From: G963674685 sp963674685
Lineage (GTDB): Bacteria; Lernaellota; Lernaellaia; JACKCT01
Assembly (NCBI GenBank): GCA_963674685.2
Contig: CAXXWT010000002.1
Span: 372,001 to 436,000, forward strand
Direction: 5' to 3'
Length of the DNA stretch: 64,000 nt
A program made the position numbers and the translations under genes. Below the pieces are notes generated by a model. The model was not told where the DNA came from. It worked only from the letters and a program-made list of their open reading frames with translations, and did no database searches. Numbering within the stretch: the stretch's first letter is position 1; every line of letters starts with the position of its first letter. Shown here piece after piece: positions 42,229-51,772 of the stretch.

Positions 42229-43395
42229 ATGCGCCGGAAGAAAAAGCTTATCAAATCGACCCAAATAATCGTTGCGGTCTTCTGTGCGCTTTATGGTCTC
42301 GGCTGCAATCCGTTTAGCGAAGAATCGCGAATCAGGCGCCTTGTCGCGGGACTGGAAAACCCGCGCAATTATGACGCCTTCAACAAGCTGAACGAAATCG
42401 GCGCGCCCGCCGTTCCCTATCTCGTCGAGGCGCTTCGGGGCGACCGGCATGGGAACAGAGCCCGCGTGGTCATGACCATCGGCGGCATGGGGTATCGGGC
42501 CAAGGCCGCGGTTCCCGCGTTGATCAAAGCGCTGGAGGACTCCGATCCCGAGGTGCGCCGCGAGGCCTCCATCGCCCTCGGCCAAATCGGCGGGGATGCC
42601 GCGAGCGCCGTTGATCTCATTGCGGCGAAGCTTCGCGACAAGGATCCGGCCGTTCGCCGAAACGCCGCGCGGGCCCTGGGCGAGTTCGGGGCGCACGGCG
42701 CGAAAGCCACCGGCGATCTGGTTCGCTCGCTGAAAGATCCGGACTGGCAGGTGCGCATGCGCGCCGCCGAGTCGCTGGGCAAACAGGATCTGGCCGCGTG
42801 CGGCGCCGTCGGCGATTTGATCGAGGCCGCGAAGGACAAAGAGCCGAAAGTCCGCGAAAGCGCGGTGCGCGGTCTGGGGGACATTGCCTGCGGCGAAGAA
42901 AAAAGCGTGCCGGCGCTGATCAAGGCGCTTGCGGATGAAAACGCGGATGTCCGCCGGTGGAGCGCTACGTCGCTTTCCACATTCGGCGACGGAGCCAAAA
43001 GCGCCGCGCCGGCGTTGATTGAGCGCCTGAAAGACGCCGACAGCACCGTCGCGCAAGAGGCGGCGTACGCGCTGGGAGAAATCGGTCTTAAGATTCCGAA
43101 GATTGTCGACGCGTTGATCACAGCGACGCGACATAAGGATTGGTGGGTCAGGGCGCAGGCCGCCAGTTCGCTCAAAGCCGTCGGCAACGATTCGCAAGAA
43201 GCCCTGGAGAGGCTCATCGAATGCCTGGATGATCCGGAAAGCGCCGTCAGGCAGGACGCGGCAAAGGCCCTGGCCGCCTTCGGGGTTAAGGCGAAGATCG
43301 CATTGCCCAGGCTGCGCGACATGGTCGACGCGGATGATTCGGGACTAAAAAGCGCGGCGGAAGCGACGATTGCCGCATTGGAAAAAACTCACTGA
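42229..43395 (+). CDS. HEAT-repeat lipoprotein
   Basis: 388 aa from the ATG at 42229; a TTG 4 codons upstream is possible. Lipobox YGLGC near residue 25. The rest is ten to eleven HEAT/PBS-like repeats of ~31-38 residues: KAAVPALIKALEDSDPEVRR then EASIALGQIGG, DKDPAVRRNAARALGEFG, DENADVRRWSATSLSTFG and DDPESAVRQDAAKALAAFG. A protein-binding scaffold at the membrane is the likely role. It is followed after 15 bp by the beta-helix gene and probably co-transcribed with it. Confidence 0.88.
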   Translation: MRRKKKLIKSTQIIVAVFCALYGLGCNPFSEESRIRRLVAGLENPRNYDAFNKLNEIGAPAVPYLVEALRGDRHGNRARVVMTIGGMGYRAKAAVPALIKALEDSDPEVRREASIALGQIGGDAASAVDLIAAKLRDKDPAVRRNAARALGEFGAHGAKATGDLVRSLKDPDWQVRMRAAESLGKQDLAACGAVGDLIEAAKDKEPKVRESAVRGLGDIACGEEKSVPALIKALADENADVRRWSATSLSTFGDGAKSAAPALIERLKDADSTVAQEAAYALGEIGLKIPKIVDALITATRHKDWWVRAQAASSLKAVGNDSQEALERLIECLDDPESAVRQDAAKALAAFGVKAKIALPRLRDMVDADDSGLKSAAEATIAALEKTH

Positions 43396-43410
43396 GGAGT
43401 CGAGTGCGCC

Positions 43411-44712
43411 ATGATCGATGATCTCAAAGATGTTCCGGTTGAGCAAGCAACAAAAAAAGACGTCTCCGTTGTTTTTCCGCTTCTGATCAACGCCGCTTTC
43501 GCGCTGACGGGATTTCTCGTGATCTTGTTCAACACGAAGTTCAAAATAGAAAAATGGATCATTCTTTGCTACCTTCTCATGGCCGTTATGGGCGCGGTGT
43601 CCGTGTATGCGACGGGCTTTTATTATTTGCAGCGCAAAAAGTCTTTTGCGAAAAGCATCCGCATTTTGCTGGAGCTTGCGCCGGGCATCGTTATAGTTTT
43701 CGTTGTGGCGGGTTATCTTCTTTTCCCCTTAAAATTTCTGCAGGGAATCAAGACGCCGGAGTTCGGGAAAAAATCGAAAAGCACGGCGGTCGCGCCCGCG
43801 CCCGCGGTCGCAAAGCCCGTCTTTACAGCTCCGAAGCAGCCTGCCGAACCGAATACCGACGGCGACACCATCGTCGTCACGCCGGGGCCGGATCATTCCG
43901 CGTCGACGATAACCGACGCCATCAAGCGCGCGAAACCCGGCGATCAGATCATGCTATTTCCCGGCGTTTATTTTCAAAGCGCCGCCGCCGGCCCGGAGCC
44001 GCCGGTTAAAATCGAAAACAAAAAGGACCTTAAAATATATTCCACGGGCGGCGCGTATGTCCTGTGCGAAAAAGGCGCCACGCTTCCTGTCCAGATCATG
44101 AACAGCCGGCGCATACTTATCGAAAACGTTTATTTCGGGCACGCCGGGCATCCGGCGCAGACGTGCAGCGGCGGCGTGGCGTGGTTGTACAAGGCCGACG
44201 ACATCATTTTCAGGGACTGCGTGTTTTATGGATCGGGCTGGTCGGCGGTGGCGGGCTGGATGAACAAGCGCCTTTTGGTGGAAGGATGCGCCCTGGCCGA
44301 ATGCACGCATCAGGGCGTCGACCTGTCTTTTGCCGAGGATTTGACTTTTACGGATAATTTCATCGCATTTAATTGCGATGATGATAAGGCCGGCTGCGTT
44401 TTGGATTTCGTAAAAAGCAAACGCATCATTATTAAAAATAACCTTTTCGCGAAAAATTATAACTGCCTGAAAAATCTCAAACAGGTCGAGTCCATGCAGC
44501 TTGTCGACAATATTTTCCATTCCAATTATTACGATCTTCCCGACTTCGAGTCAGGCGAAGAAAAATCCTCTCATCCAAAGAACTTTATTATCGACGACAT
44601 GCTCGGAAATAACGATCTTTGGCCGAGCACGAAGGCGAAATACGCCGGTAATGCGTACCACGAGTTTATCGAAGCCAAACAAAAATTCGAAAGCGAGCAT
44701 TTTCGAAAATAA
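43411..44712 (+). CDS. membrane-anchored right-handed beta-helix protein
   Basis: 433 aa. Three hydrophobic segments between residues ~20 and 112 (VVFPLLINAAFALTGFLVIL and two more), a Pro/Ala/Lys linker, then a parallel beta-helix of ~270 residues: STITDAIKRAKPGDQIMLFP then GVYF is the usual first coil, later coils are NSRRILIENVYFGHAG, ADDIIFRDCVFYGSG, NKRLLVEGCALAEC and AEDLTFTDNFIAFN. Similar folds occur in polysaccharide lyases and epimerases; no catalytic residues could be assigned. Lies upstream of polysaccharide-export genes, so a role in exopolysaccharide handling is possible. Confidence 0.8.
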   Translation: MIDDLKDVPVEQATKKDVSVVFPLLINAAFALTGFLVILFNTKFKIEKWIILCYLLMAVMGAVSVYATGFYYLQRKKSFAKSIRILLELAPGIVIVFVVAGYLLFPLKFLQGIKTPEFGKKSKSTAVAPAPAVAKPVFTAPKQPAEPNTDGDTIVVTPGPDHSASTITDAIKRAKPGDQIMLFPGVYFQSAAAGPEPPVKIENKKDLKIYSTGGAYVLCEKGATLPVQIMNSRRILIENVYFGHAGHPAQTCSGGVAWLYKADDIIFRDCVFYGSGWSAVAGWMNKRLLVEGCALAECTHQGVDLSFAEDLTFTDNFIAFNCDDDKAGCVLDFVKSKRIIIKNNLFAKNYNCLKNLKQVESMQLVDNIFHSNYYDLPDFESGEEKSSHPKNFIIDDMLGNNDLWPSTKAKYAGNAYHEFIEAKQKFESEHFRK

Positions 44713-44878
44713 CGGCCTCTTTTTCGGATATTTTTCAAAACCTTGCCCAACGAACAGGTTTTGACTAGTTTTGACGCGGGCCATAAGCAAACGGACGGCT
44801 GACGCGCGCAAACCCGCCTTTGGGCGCTGCCTGATAATCGGCCGACCATGCTTTAAAAAAATTTAAGGAGATCAGGAA

Positions 44879-45203
44879 ATGAAACGCGTCGGATTCACCT
44901 TCAAGGTTCAGGAAAAATGGATCGAGGAATACAAGAAATGTCACCATGTGGTCTGGCCGGCCATGCTCGAGGCGCTCAGTCGCCACGGCTGGCGCAATTA
45001 TTCCCTGTTCATGCAAAGCGACGGGCAGGTTTTCGGCTATTTCGAAACTCCGGACAGCTTCCAGGATGCATGGGGAAGGCATGGCCACGGAGGTCGTCAA
45101 CACAAGGTGGCAGGATTTGATATTGGAATTCCTGGAGCCCATCGATCCGGACAATCCCGAACTGAACATGATCGAGCTGGAAGAGGTTTTTCACCTCGAT
45201 TAA
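44879..45203 (+). pseudogene. rhaM: L-rhamnose mutarotase, frameshifted
   Basis: Starts MKRVGFTFKVQEKWIEEYKK, with CHHVVWPAMLEALSRHGWRN and then YSLF, the RhaM/DUF718 signature (conserved His and Trp). After SFQDAWG (~45070) the frame must move by +1; the downstream frame gives GMATEVVNTRWQDLILEFLE and ends IELEEVFHLD at 45203, which completes a protein of the usual ~107 aa. Either a one-base sequencing or assembly error or a real mutation; see the cluster of four such shifts up to 46.04 kb. Confidence 0.8.
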
Positions 45204-45311
45204 TGTCGTCGCGTATTTCGATTGATCCACTTTCAGCGTTCTTGTTTTTTGGGATTTGTTTCTTTTATCATCCGAAGCCGCAAGATATCATCGCTTGCGT
45301 AGGAGATATGT

Positions 45312-46370
45312 GTGCCCGAATCGGCTCTGAAATCCCGACGCAACGGCTTGTCGCGGTTCGTGAAAATCGCGCTGATCGCGCTCGCGATCAACGGCGGCGG
45401 CGTGCGTGACGAAAACGCCGGATGCCAAACCCGATGCGCAGCAGACCTATGAAGCGCTGCCCGCCGGGCAGGTGGACCCTCAGCTCAACGCCGCGCTGCA
45501 GCAAATGGTGGAAGGCGCCCGGCGTCAGAGGCATACGTACAAGATCGGTCCCGACGACATATTGCGCCTGAATATCTGGATGCGCGAAGACCTGTCCCAA
45601 GGAAGGCGTAGTGCGCGACGACGACGGAACCTTCTTCGTGTCCCTGGCGGGCAATGTCCCGGTGGCGGATTTGTCCCTGGCCGAAGCGCAGGAAACGATA
45701 AAACAGGCCCTTTCAAAATACATTCGCGACCCGCAGGTGGACCTTGAGATCAAGGAATACCGAAGCCAGATATTTTTCGCCAACGGCCTGTTCACGCGTC
45801 CGGGCAGCTATCCCATCCGCGGGACCACCACCATTTTGGAAGGCGTCAGCGACGCCGGGGGAATCGCGGAAAACGGCAACCTGCAAGGCGCTTATCTCGT
45901 GCGCAAGGGCGAAGTCGTCCCCATCGATTTCGTCTCCTTGTTTACGCGCGGCGCCATGTCCCAGAACATCCCGCTGGCCGACGGGGATTTAATTTACGTG
46001 CCCAGCATCCAGACCGCGCGCGTGTACGTTCTGGGGCGAGGTTTTGCGTCCGACGGGGGTGCCGGTGCGCACGGGCAAGATCACGCTGGGCCAGGCCATC
46101 GCCGACGCCGGCGGATTCAACGAGACCACCGCGTACAAGCGGGGCGTTAAAGTCATCCGCGGCGGCCTGGGAAGCGGCGAGGTCACGGAAGTGAATTTTC
46201 AGGATGTCATCAAAGGAAAGCGCCCGGATATGATGCTGCTTAAGCCGGGCGATATCGTTTACGTTCCCGCATCCGGGCTGGCCAAATGGGACCGGGTGAT
46301 GAGCCAGATTTTGCCGAACTTGTCGCGCATTGTCGTGGACGCCGCGGCGATTGACGCTATGAATCGATAG
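45312..46370 (+). pseudogene. Wza-type polysaccharide export lipoprotein, three frameshifts
   Basis: Pieced together it reads as a complete outer-membrane polysaccharide export protein. GTG at 45312 after AGGAG gives a signal peptide (RFVKIALIALAINGG). One base shift near 45400 leads to lipobox-like CVTKTPDAK and the Poly_export domain YKIGPDDILRLNIWMRED; a shift near 45603 leads to RDDDGTFFVSLAGNVPVADL; a shift near 46034 (after RVYVLG) leads to LRPTGVPVRTGKITLGQAIA, a SLBB domain, and ends IDAMNR. All shifts are +1. If they are sequencing errors the gene is intact. It lies 11 bp upstream of the wzc-like gene, its natural partner. Confidence 0.82.
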
Positions 46371-46381
46371 CAAGGAGCCGC

Positions 46382-48718
46382 ATGGAAGTCGACCCCCGCG
46401 AGGAAATCCGAATATCCGACTACCTGCAGGTTCTGTTTCGCCGGCGTTTCATCGCCGCCCTGGCTTTTCTGGCGGTCTTCGTGTCCGTGGCGATTCACAC
46501 CTTCATGGCCACGCCGATGTTCGAGGCCTACTCGACGATTCAGATCAAGGACCGGGCAAAAAAGAGTCTGCTGGCCGAACTGGTCGGCGCCGATCAGACC
46601 AACACTGTCGCCGCGGAAATCGAAATCATCAAAAGCCGCTCCGTAGCCGAGGAAGTCGTCGACGATCTGCATCTGGATACGATCCTGACCGGATTCCCTT
46701 ACGGCGTGGGTTTGTTTTTCGAGGACGTGCACGTGGGCAAAGCCTATAAAGGCAAGAGCTTCACCGTGACCTTCGACACCGCCGAAGGCGCGTACACCGT
46801 CACCCGAGGCGGCGCGGAAATCGGCAAGGGGAAGCTCAACGAGCCTTTCGCGGCGCCGGAAACCGATCCGAAAAAAGCGGTTCGGCTCAACTACCACGGC
46901 TCCGGCGCCGCCAAGGGCGTCTACTTCCGCTTCCGCCAGGTTCCTTTCCGCGCGGCGGCCCGGCGCGTGATGGACCGGACCACGGTGCGCCCGGTGGGCG
47001 ACAAAAACACGCAGATACTGCGCGTTTATCATCGCGACCCGGATCCGTACATGGCGCGCAAGATCGTGGACTCCATCGTGGATGTCTACATCCGGCGCAA
47101 CATTTCGGAAAACGCCCGCGAGGCCCGGGAGACGCTGACCTTCATCGAAAAGCAGCGCGGCCTGGTGCAGAAGCAGCTCAACGAATCCGAGGAATCTCTG
47201 CGCGATTACAAGGCGAAAGAGGGCGTGATGTCGCTGCCCGACGAAGCCTCGACGATCATTCAGGGCTACGCGCAATTCGCCGTGGAAAAAAACCGGATCG
47301 CCATCGAAACCCGCTATTACAAATCCATGCTCGCCGCATTGAGCAAGCCCGACGCGCAGAATTTCACTCTTCCGGCGGTGAGCAAGGAAAACACGGTGCT
47401 GTCGAACATGAGCCTGGAACTGACCGGGCTGGAAACCAAGAAGCAGGAGATGCTGGCGACGTTCACCGAATCTCATCCGGAAATTATCGCCCTGCAGATG
47501 CAGATCAACGAACTGAAGCAGAAAATCACTCAGGTCATCATCAGCACCCTCAACAGCTTCGACGCGCGGAAGGAAGAAATCGAAGAGGTCATGGGCGACT
47601 ACAACGCGCGCCTGAAACTTTTGCCCGACAAGGAACGCGATCTGGCGGAACTGATGCGGGCGCGGCAGGTGGCCGGGGAGATTTACACGTTCCTGTCCCA
47701 GAAGCGCGAGGAAGCGCGCATCACCGAAGCCTCGACCATCGGCAACGTGAGCATCATCGACAGCGCCGAAGTGCCCCAGGCGCCGGTGTCGCCCAACATG
47801 AAGCTGAATTTGACGATGGGGCTGATGGCCGGGCTGATCCTGGCGGTGGGGGTGGCGTTTTTCCTGGAATTCATCGACGATTCCCTCAAAAGCACCGAGG
47901 AAGTCGAGCGCTATATCAAAAAACCGATCTACGGCATCATCCCGCGCATTTCCGAGCAAAGGCTATTGGAAGACGACGACGGACCGCGGTCGGCGACGCG
48001 CAATCTGGTGACGAAGCACAGCCCGAAATCGCCCATCTCCGAATCCTTCCGCACGTTGCGGACCAACATCCATTACGCGCAGCCCGATAAAACGGCGAGC
48101 CAGATTCTCATCACCTCCGCGGGGCCTTCGGAAGGCAAAAGCACGGTGGTGTCGAACCTGGCCCTGACCATCGCCAACACGGGCAAAAAGACGATTCTCA
48201 TCGACTGCGACTTGCGTAAGCCGAATATTCACAACTTCTTCGAGCTTTCCCGCGATCCGGGTATTACGACTATTCTGACGCAGGAACAAACCCGCGAACA
48301 GGTTATGCGGGACTCCGGCGTGGAAAATTTGTGGGTTATTCCATCCGGACCGATTCCGCCCAATCCCACGGAGATGCTCGGCTCGCAGGCCATGAAGGAT
48401 CTGGTTGCCGAGTTGAGCGATGAGTTCGACATGGTGCTGCTGGATTCGCCGCCGGTCGTGGCCGTCACCGACGCGGCGATCCTGTCATCGTTTATTCAAA
48501 GCACGCTGCTGGTGGTGGAACTGGGCCGGGCCAGGGCGTCGGGCGTGAACCGGGCCGTCGACTTGCTCGAAAAAGTCAATGCGAACCTCATGGGCCTTGT
48601 CACCAACAACATCTCCGCCGGCTACCGCTACGATTACGGCTATTACTCCACGTATTACTACTCCGAATCCGGCGAGAAGAAAAAACGCCGAAAACGCAAA
48701 GGCCGATACGGGTATTGA
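46382..48718 (+). CDS. Wzc-type polysaccharide co-polymerase with BY-kinase domain
   Basis: 778 aa. N-terminal Wzz-like region with a first membrane segment (RFIAALAFLAVFVSVAIHTF), a long periplasmic coiled-coil part (residues ~80-460), and a second membrane segment (LTMGLMAGLILAVGVAFFLE). The C-terminal tyrosine-kinase domain has Walker A SAGPSEGKSTVVSNLAL, Walker A' KTILIDCDLRKPN and Walker B DMVLLDSPPV. It ends with a Tyr-rich tail (RYDYGYYSTYYYSESGEKKK) that is the autophosphorylation cluster. It controls polysaccharide chain export together with the Wza-like protein upstream. No polymerase, flippase or glycosyltransferase operon is attached in this window. Confidence 0.93.
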   Translation: MEVDPREEIRISDYLQVLFRRRFIAALAFLAVFVSVAIHTFMATPMFEAYSTIQIKDRAKKSLLAELVGADQTNTVAAEIEIIKSRSVAEEVVDDLHLDTILTGFPYGVGLFFEDVHVGKAYKGKSFTVTFDTAEGAYTVTRGGAEIGKGKLNEPFAAPETDPKKAVRLNYHGSGAAKGVYFRFRQVPFRAAARRVMDRTTVRPVGDKNTQILRVYHRDPDPYMARKIVDSIVDVYIRRNISENAREARETLTFIEKQRGLVQKQLNESEESLRDYKAKEGVMSLPDEASTIIQGYAQFAVEKNRIAIETRYYKSMLAALSKPDAQNFTLPAVSKENTVLSNMSLELTGLETKKQEMLATFTESHPEIIALQMQINELKQKITQVIISTLNSFDARKEEIEEVMGDYNARLKLLPDKERDLAELMRARQVAGEIYTFLSQKREEARITEASTIGNVSIIDSAEVPQAPVSPNMKLNLTMGLMAGLILAVGVAFFLEFIDDSLKSTEEVERYIKKPIYGIIPRISEQRLLEDDDGPRSATRNLVTKHSPKSPISESFRTLRTNIHYAQPDKTASQILITSAGPSEGKSTVVSNLALTIANTGKKTILIDCDLRKPNIHNFFELSRDPGITTILTQEQTREQVMRDSGVENLWVIPSGPIPPNPTEMLGSQAMKDLVAELSDEFDMVLLDSPPVVAVTDAAILSSFIQSTLLVVELGRARASGVNRAVDLLEKVNANLMGLVTNNISAGYRYDYGYYSTYYYSESGEKKKRRKRKGRYGY

Positions 48719-49157
48719 GGTTTTAAAGTTTTCTGACAATGTAGGAAGAAGTTTTATGTAGGGTCTCAATCGTCCCGATGGGACGAATTTTGTTAACGGA
48801 ATTTATTTAGTATGGAGAATCGCGAAGCGTTTTATTGTGTCCCGTCAGGGACAACGCGCTAATAGGCCCCGGATTTAGAGACTGTCGGTAATCGGAACAA
48901 GAAGCAGCCTACGCCATGTCATTCCGAGCGAGTCTGTTAGGACGAGTCGAGGAATCCCTTCAATGATACGTGATCGCATTGCCGAAATGAACGCGCCAAC
49001 AACATATTGCACGCATCGTTAAAGGGATCCCTCCACTACGCTTCGCTTCGGTCGGGATGACAATATTGGGTTGTATTCCATTTATCGACAGTCTCTTCAT
49101 CCGGGGTGTAAAGGATGGCATGTTGCACAAATGCGTCCCATCGGGACGCTGGAATAT
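48719..49157. repeat. palindromic repeat region interrupted by a MITE-like element
   Basis: About 440 bp without genes. 48770-48877 and 49096-49160 are halves of a palindromic element: CGTCCCGATGGGACG, TGTCCCGTCAGGGACA and CCCCGGATTTA on the left; TTCATCCGGGG and GCGTCCCATCGGGACGC on the right. A 218-bp inverted-repeat element sits exactly between CCCCGGAT and ATCCGGGG. Confidence 0.75.
48878..49095. repeat. MITE-like inverted-repeat element, copy 2 (218 bp)
   Basis: Termini GAGACTGTCGGTAA and TTTATCGACAGTCTC. Inner arms: GTCATTCCGAGCGAG at ~48918, GTCGAGGAATCCCTT at ~48946, then AAAGGGATCCCTCCACTACG at ~49022 and GCTTCGGTCGGGATGAC at ~49045. Related to the 41021-41216 element, with the best match over the arms and the right end. 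No coding capacity. Confidence 0.78.
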
Positions 49158-50321
49158 TTACGCCCCCGTCCATTTCCTAATTGCGGCCGCGCGCTTGCCC
49201 CATGCGCCGCCCAGGCGTTCGGTCAGGAAGGTCTTGTACAGGCTGTCGAATAGTTGAAGGCCGGTTTCCAGCACGCTCATGCGCTCGAAGAAAAAGCCGA
49301 TCCGCTCCATGGTCTCGTCCACCGCGTCGCCTTTTTCCAACTGGACCTTCGGGCATTTCAGGGAGGCGAAGGCGAACAGTTCGCCTTTGAGCGTGAGCTT
49401 CCAGGAATTTTCGCCAAGCTCGAATCCCAGGGCCGCTTCCTCGATCTCTTTTCCGACCTGCAGGGCTTTGCGCGCCTCGCCGAAATCCTCCGGCGGGCCG
49501 GTGATGGCGACTTTCTGCGTGCCGCTTTCACGCTCTTTGGCTAAAACCAGCTTATCCTCGACGTACCCCGTAAACCGTTCATCCTTTCCACGCGGTCCCG
49601 GCGCGCAGATGGGATAATCCGAATGACCGTTAGCCGAGTTATAAAGCACCCACAGCAAAAACTCCCGGCCGAGCCAGCGATTGCCCTTGATGTGGGAAAC
49701 CACGTCATCTTCGACGGCGCCGTTGGCTTTTTGCAAAGCCGGGCGGATCGTCGCGTCAGCGAGCTTTTCCGCCCGCGCGTAAGGATGCATGGCGGTGATG
49801 GAAAATCCCGGAAAAGTTTCTTTAAAAAAATCCTGGGCCAGGTCCACGGCGGCCAGCGTGAGGCTGGTGATGGACACGGTTTTTTCGCGCAGGTCCCAAA
49901 CCATGTCCACGGTCGTGGGCGTGGGAAATGTTTTTGACAGCAGCGCGGCGTGAACTTCTTCACGGATTTCCCGCAAGCGGTCCCGGGGAACCCAGCGCAT
50001 GCCCGGATGCGCGGCGAGAAACTGATCCTCCATGTCCTTCACGCGGTTTTTCAGTAGCGCCGCGGGGACTTTTCGCAGGTCCCTGCGCAGGGCGACGGCC
50101 ACGTACCGGTCGCGCAGAAAGCTGCGGTCGGTCTCGAAATCGTTGATCCGGCTGTCTTCCAGGAAAGTCCAGCCCACGGATTCTTCTTCCGGACCTTCGT
50201 CGATGGGGCGAAAGCGGTTTTTTTGCAGGCGTTCTGCGATCCACTGTTCGTAGTTTTCCTTCGGCAGTTTTCCGTTTGCGCGAAACTGAAAGATGCTCGT
50301 TGTATTCGACAAAATGCCCAT
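49158..50321 (-). CDS. rdgC: recombination-associated protein RdgC
   Basis: 387 aa starting at the second Met (MGILSNTTSIFQF) because AAGG is better placed; the first Met is at 50327. The family pattern is clear: YVAVALRRDLRKVPAALLK, VPRDRLREIREEVHAALL, PTPTTVDMVWDL and LGREFLLWVLY. RdgC binds duplex DNA as a ring and limits RecA use. Length is above the ~300 aa of E. coli RdgC, mainly by C-terminal helices. Confidence 0.9.
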   Translation of the reverse strand: MGILSNTTSIFQFRANGKLPKENYEQWIAERLQKNRFRPIDEGPEEESVGWTFLEDSRINDFETDRSFLRDRYVAVALRRDLRKVPAALLKNRVKDMEDQFLAAHPGMRWVPRDRLREIREEVHAALLSKTFPTPTTVDMVWDLREKTVSITSLTLAAVDLAQDFFKETFPGFSITAMHPYARAEKLADATIRPALQKANGAVEDDVVSHIKGNRWLGREFLLWVLYNSANGHSDYPICAPGPRGKDERFTGYVEDKLVLAKERESGTQKVAITGPPEDFGEARKALQVGKEIEEAALGFELGENSWKLTLKGELFAFASLKCPKVQLEKGDAVDETMERIGFFFERMSVLETGLQLFDSLYKTFLTERLGGAWGKRAAAIRKWTGA

Positions 50322-50409
50322 GTGCATGCCTTTTGCGTGGAGATGAAACGATCAAAGGATTACGTGAGTACAATGAATGACGGCGCGATGCAATAGCCGG
50401 TAGGAGTCT

Positions 50410-51759
50410 TCAAAGCCCGGCGACGTAACGAGTGTATGCGTCGGCGTCGAATTTTCGTTTGAGGCCTTGCGCGTTCATATATCGCACCGTGCCGAATATT
50501 GCGCGGCGCGCCCAGGGGCGGTCGTGCTTGCCGAAACACCAGGCTACGCCCGCGCAGCCGTTGGGATCGCGTCCGTCGAGTTCATACTTGTCGTTTAAGT
50601 CAAGGGCTGTTTTGTAAGCCTGCGCCGGCGTTTTGGACCACTCCAGAATCTTTTTACCCCAGTACATGCGCATGTAGCCATGCATCTTCCCGGTTTTGAC
50701 CATCTCGCTTTGCGCGGCGTTCCAGTACGGATCGTGCGTTTGCGCGTTTTCCAGCGCCCGCTTCGTGTAAATGATTTCGCGGGGATCCTTTTCATGTTCG
50801 GCCAGCGTCTTTCGCGCCCAGTCCGGCAGGCAGCGGATGGAATCGTGATGCTTTTCAAAATACGCGAAATTCGCCGCCAGTTCCCGGCGCACGATAAATT
50901 CTTCCAAAAACGCCGCCGGGCCGGGGCCTTCACGGCCCGTAATCTTCAAAGCGATTTGAAGCGGCGAAATCTGTCCGAAATGAAGGTAAGGGCTCAAATC
51001 CGACGTGCCCCGCAGGTTCGGGTCGTTTCGGTCTTCGTGATAACGATGCAGTTTGTTATTGATGAAATCGTTAAGCCGTTTTTGCGCTTCGTCGTTGCCG
51101 CCGACAAAGCCCGGCGCGGCGGCGACGCTCCGGTCGATATCCATGATTCGCAAAACTTCATCGGGATTATCCAAAGACAAAGCGTCGTCAAAATCCAATG
51201 AAAGGGAACTGTTTTTCAGGTTTCGCTTTTTGAGCGGAGCGAGAAATTCATCCAGGCGGCGGTGAACTTTTCTGCGTAGCGTGAATGCGGCGTATTCCGA
51301 TTTATCGCTGGCCGCTTTGACCGGAACGACCACGTCCGACTCCACGGATATGAGCGGGCAGGCGATCCGCCGGGCGACTTCGGCTTTCCACGCCCTGCCG
51401 GGCTTCGCGTAGCCCACGTCGGTGACGGCGACGCTTGCGCGCGCGGCCATGCCCAACGCGCCTTCGGCGGGGGCAACGCGGCGCACGACCATTTGAATGT
51501 TGCGGCTTTCCAGTTCCCGCCTGGTTTTCGCCAGGCCTTCGATCATGAATCGATAATGACGCAGGTTCGCGCCGGGATATCCGTCGGTCAGGCCGAAAAA
51601 GACCACGAGGGGCAAGCCGGCTTCGTCGGCCCTTTCCGCGGCGTATTCCAGGGCGTGATTCCAGTCGGCGCGCTGGGATTGCTGCATCCAGTACAGGACG
51701 TAATCGCCCTTAGCCGGGCTGTTTCGATTCAGCCGCTTGATTCTCGCCGGATGGATCAT
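50410..51759 (-). CDS. phr: class II deoxyribodipyrimidine photo-lyase
   Basis: Light-driven repair of cyclobutane pyrimidine dimers (449 aa, normal length). Class II marks: the start KGDYVLYWMQQSQRADWNHA then LEYA, the FAD-binding half with LRGTSDLSPYLHFGQISPLQ, FLEEFIVRRELAANFAYF, GKMHGYMRMYWGKKILEWSK and DPNGCAGVAWCFGKHDRPW. 13 bp downstream of the DUF523-DUF1722 gene on the same strand, hence probably one operon. Confidence 0.96.
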   Translation of the reverse strand: MIHPARIKRLNRNSPAKGDYVLYWMQQSQRADWNHALEYAAERADEAGLPLVVFFGLTDGYPGANLRHYRFMIEGLAKTRRELESRNIQMVVRRVAPAEGALGMAARASVAVTDVGYAKPGRAWKAEVARRIACPLISVESDVVVPVKAASDKSEYAAFTLRRKVHRRLDEFLAPLKKRNLKNSSLSLDFDDALSLDNPDEVLRIMDIDRSVAAAPGFVGGNDEAQKRLNDFINNKLHRYHEDRNDPNLRGTSDLSPYLHFGQISPLQIALKITGREGPGPAAFLEEFIVRRELAANFAYFEKHHDSIRCLPDWARKTLAEHEKDPREIIYTKRALENAQTHDPYWNAAQSEMVKTGKMHGYMRMYWGKKILEWSKTPAQAYKTALDLNDKYELDGRDPNGCAGVAWCFGKHDRPWARRAIFGTVRYMNAQGLKRKFDADAYTRYVAGL

Positions 51760-51772
51760 CGCAGGTACGCCT

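Noticed and set aside
46259..47959. Antisense open frame of 566 codons over the wzc-like gene
   Set aside because: Composition is that of a shadow frame (His/Arg/Gly-rich); the sense frame is a certain BY-kinase.
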